Of a DNA stretch of 41,481 nucleotides, positions 40,749 through 41,481 are shown piece after piece (the first letter of the stretch is position 1; each line of letters begins with the position of its first letter). The notes under the pieces were generated by a model. That model ran no database searches. It was not told the DNA's origin and worked only from the letters and a program-made list of their open reading frames with translations. The stretch is from Anaerococcus vaginalis (GTDB lineage: Bacteria; Bacillota; Clostridia; Tissierellales; Peptoniphilaceae). The stretch is taken from the NCBI GenBank assembly GCA_018363915.1, contig JAGZMY010000016.1:1-41481 (forward strand), in the 5' to 3' direction. A program made the position numbers and the translations under genes.

Positions 40749-41481
40749 TTAATCATTTTTTCTTTTTTTAGAAGCGAACAATCCGCTTACAGCTGCAGCC
40801 AATGTTGCTAAAATAGTTGCAGAAGAACCTACACCTGTTTTAACATTTTTGCCTGTATTAGAGCTATTAACTCTATTTATGCTTCCACTAGCACCAGCTT
40901 TTGCTTTTTGAATTACCAAATCATTTCCTTTAATGATGTCAACTGAACCATCTGGATAAGTTATTGTAGCAGTTCCATCTTTTCCAATCTCAACTTTTGT
41001 TCCTTGTGGGAATTTATCTTTATTAGCGTCTTCGATTGCTTTTTTAACCTTATCTTTTTCCTCATCAGTTAAGTTGTTTTTATCCTTAACTTCAGTTTTT
41101 GAAGGAACAGTTGGGTTAGTCTTGTCTGCTATTGTTTTATCAGGATTTGTTGCTTTTTTATCAGTTACTGTCTTTTCAGCTGGTAGTGTATTTGTTGAGC
41201 CGTCTGGATATGTTAATGTTACATTTCCCTTATCATCAACTGTTACGTCTTTTGCTTCTGGGTTTGCTTTCTTAACTTCTTCTACTACTTTTGCTTTTTC
41301 TTCTTCAGTTAATTTATCTTTGTTTTCTACTTCTGTCTTAACTGGATCTTTAGCTGGGTTCTTTTTAGCGTCGGTTTCTGTATCACCTGCTTTTTCTGTT
41401 ACAGTTTGCTCAGGAGTTAAAGTGTTTGTAGATTTGTCTGGGTAGGTTAAAGTTACTGATCCATCGTTGCCTACTTCTACT
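40749..41481 (-). CDS. Repeat-containing cell-wall surface protein, C-terminal part, NVKTG sorting signal
   Basis: The gene enters from the right edge; 244 codons are visible, ending in TAA at 40749-40751. The visible part carries three related units of 78-84 residues. Each has a KTEV..K..LT(D/E)EEK motif followed by DG..T(L/I)TYPD(G/K)S. These are Rib/YPDG-type repeats of Gram-positive adhesins. The C-terminus has a sorting-signal layout: a Ser/Asn-rich spacer, NVKTG (40833-40847), a hydrophobic stretch of about 22 residues and SKKRKND. The motif differs from LPXTG at the first two positions. The protein is presumably exported and anchored by a sortase. Its start and signal peptide lie outside the window. 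Confidence 0.85.
   Translation of the reverse strand, partial: VEVGNDGSVTLTYPDKSTNTLTPEQTVTEKAGDTETDAKKNPAKDPVKTEVENKDKLTEEEKAKVVEEVKKANPEAKDVTVDDKGNVTLTYPDGSTNTLPAEKTVTDKKATNPDKTIADKTNPTVPSKTEVKDKNNLTDEEKDKVKKAIEDANKDKFPQGTKVEIGKDGTATITYPDGSVDIIKGNDLVIQKAKAGASGSINRVNSSNTGKNVKTGVGSSATILATLAAAVSGLFASKKRKND

Noticed and set aside
41074..41445. 123-codon plus-strand frame rich in Ser, Phe and Val
   Set aside because: It is the antisense of the repeat surface protein; its apparent repeats reflect those of the real gene.
40920..41481. Repeat array at the right edge as a CRISPR or tandem DNA repeat
   Set aside because: The period is 234-252 bp, a multiple of three in frame with an open reading frame; it is a protein-domain repeat.

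Overview
The window comes from a low-GC, Gram-positive-type anaerobe. Coding and intergenic DNA are strongly AT-rich, Shine-Dalgarno sequences are strong (GGAGG), and cell-wall genes (ddl, murF, an LCP ligase, a sortase-anchored surface protein) are present. The gene order nfeD-floA-x-phoH-ybeY-dgkA-cdd-era-recO-glyQ-glyS-yqfL is the classical Firmicutes block. The repeat surface protein, the two-subunit glycyl-tRNA synthetase, type 2 IPP isomerase and SUF operon fit Peptoniphilaceae/Tissierellia (Anaerococcus-like). The genus is an inference from memory, not a database result.

Region 1 (1 to about 8850) is mobile and decaying, with every gene on the minus strand. It carries one end of a Tn1549/CTn-type integrative conjugative element (ICE): repA, a DnaC-like loader, a PcfB/DUF3801 protein, a zinc-ribbon ORF and virD4. 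virD4 is cut after KLAAG, and a large serine recombinase gene begins about 100 bp further on, so a second element appears nested in the ICE. Between repA and guaA lies a cargo zone. It holds a small membrane protein, an Abi/UG-type reverse transcriptase followed by a truncated NTPase (a possible decayed anti-phage system), and a GNAT enzyme. It also holds remnants of a VOC protein, a KilA-N protein, a possible DNA methylase and an XRE regulator. A RelE/HigB toxin remnant sits inside the ICE core. The island stops at the 3' end of guaA, a known integration hotspot.

Region 2 (9167-23653, minus) is core chromosome. It contains guaA with a GNAT gene, then the long phoH-ybeY-dgkA/PAP2-cdd-era-recO-glyQ-glyS-yqfL unit. 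That unit has a promoter before phoH and a terminator after yqfL. Upstream are nfeD-floA-orf, then an LCP ligase with fni. The notable feature is a DgkA-PAP2 fusion.

Region 3 (23741-32058) has one plus-strand HAD phosphatase facing a minus-strand SUF operon (sufC-B-D-S-U plus a small membrane protein), then ptsH and pepD. The 480-bp gap between ptsH and pepD holds dyads and a REP-like hairpin.

Region 4 (32236-36952, plus) has ddl-murF-pfkB and a YkvI-like membrane protein. The PfkB kinase has an altered GAGD motif.

Region 5 (37321-41481, minus) has a CtpA-type protease with mgtE, a DJ-1/PfpI protein, and the C-terminal part of a repeat surface protein with a non-LPXTG sorting signal (NVKTG).

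I found no tRNA, rRNA or CRISPR array. The best candidates for something undescribed are the RT plus NTPase cargo pair, the structured ptsH-pepD gap, and the DgkA-PAP2 fusion.
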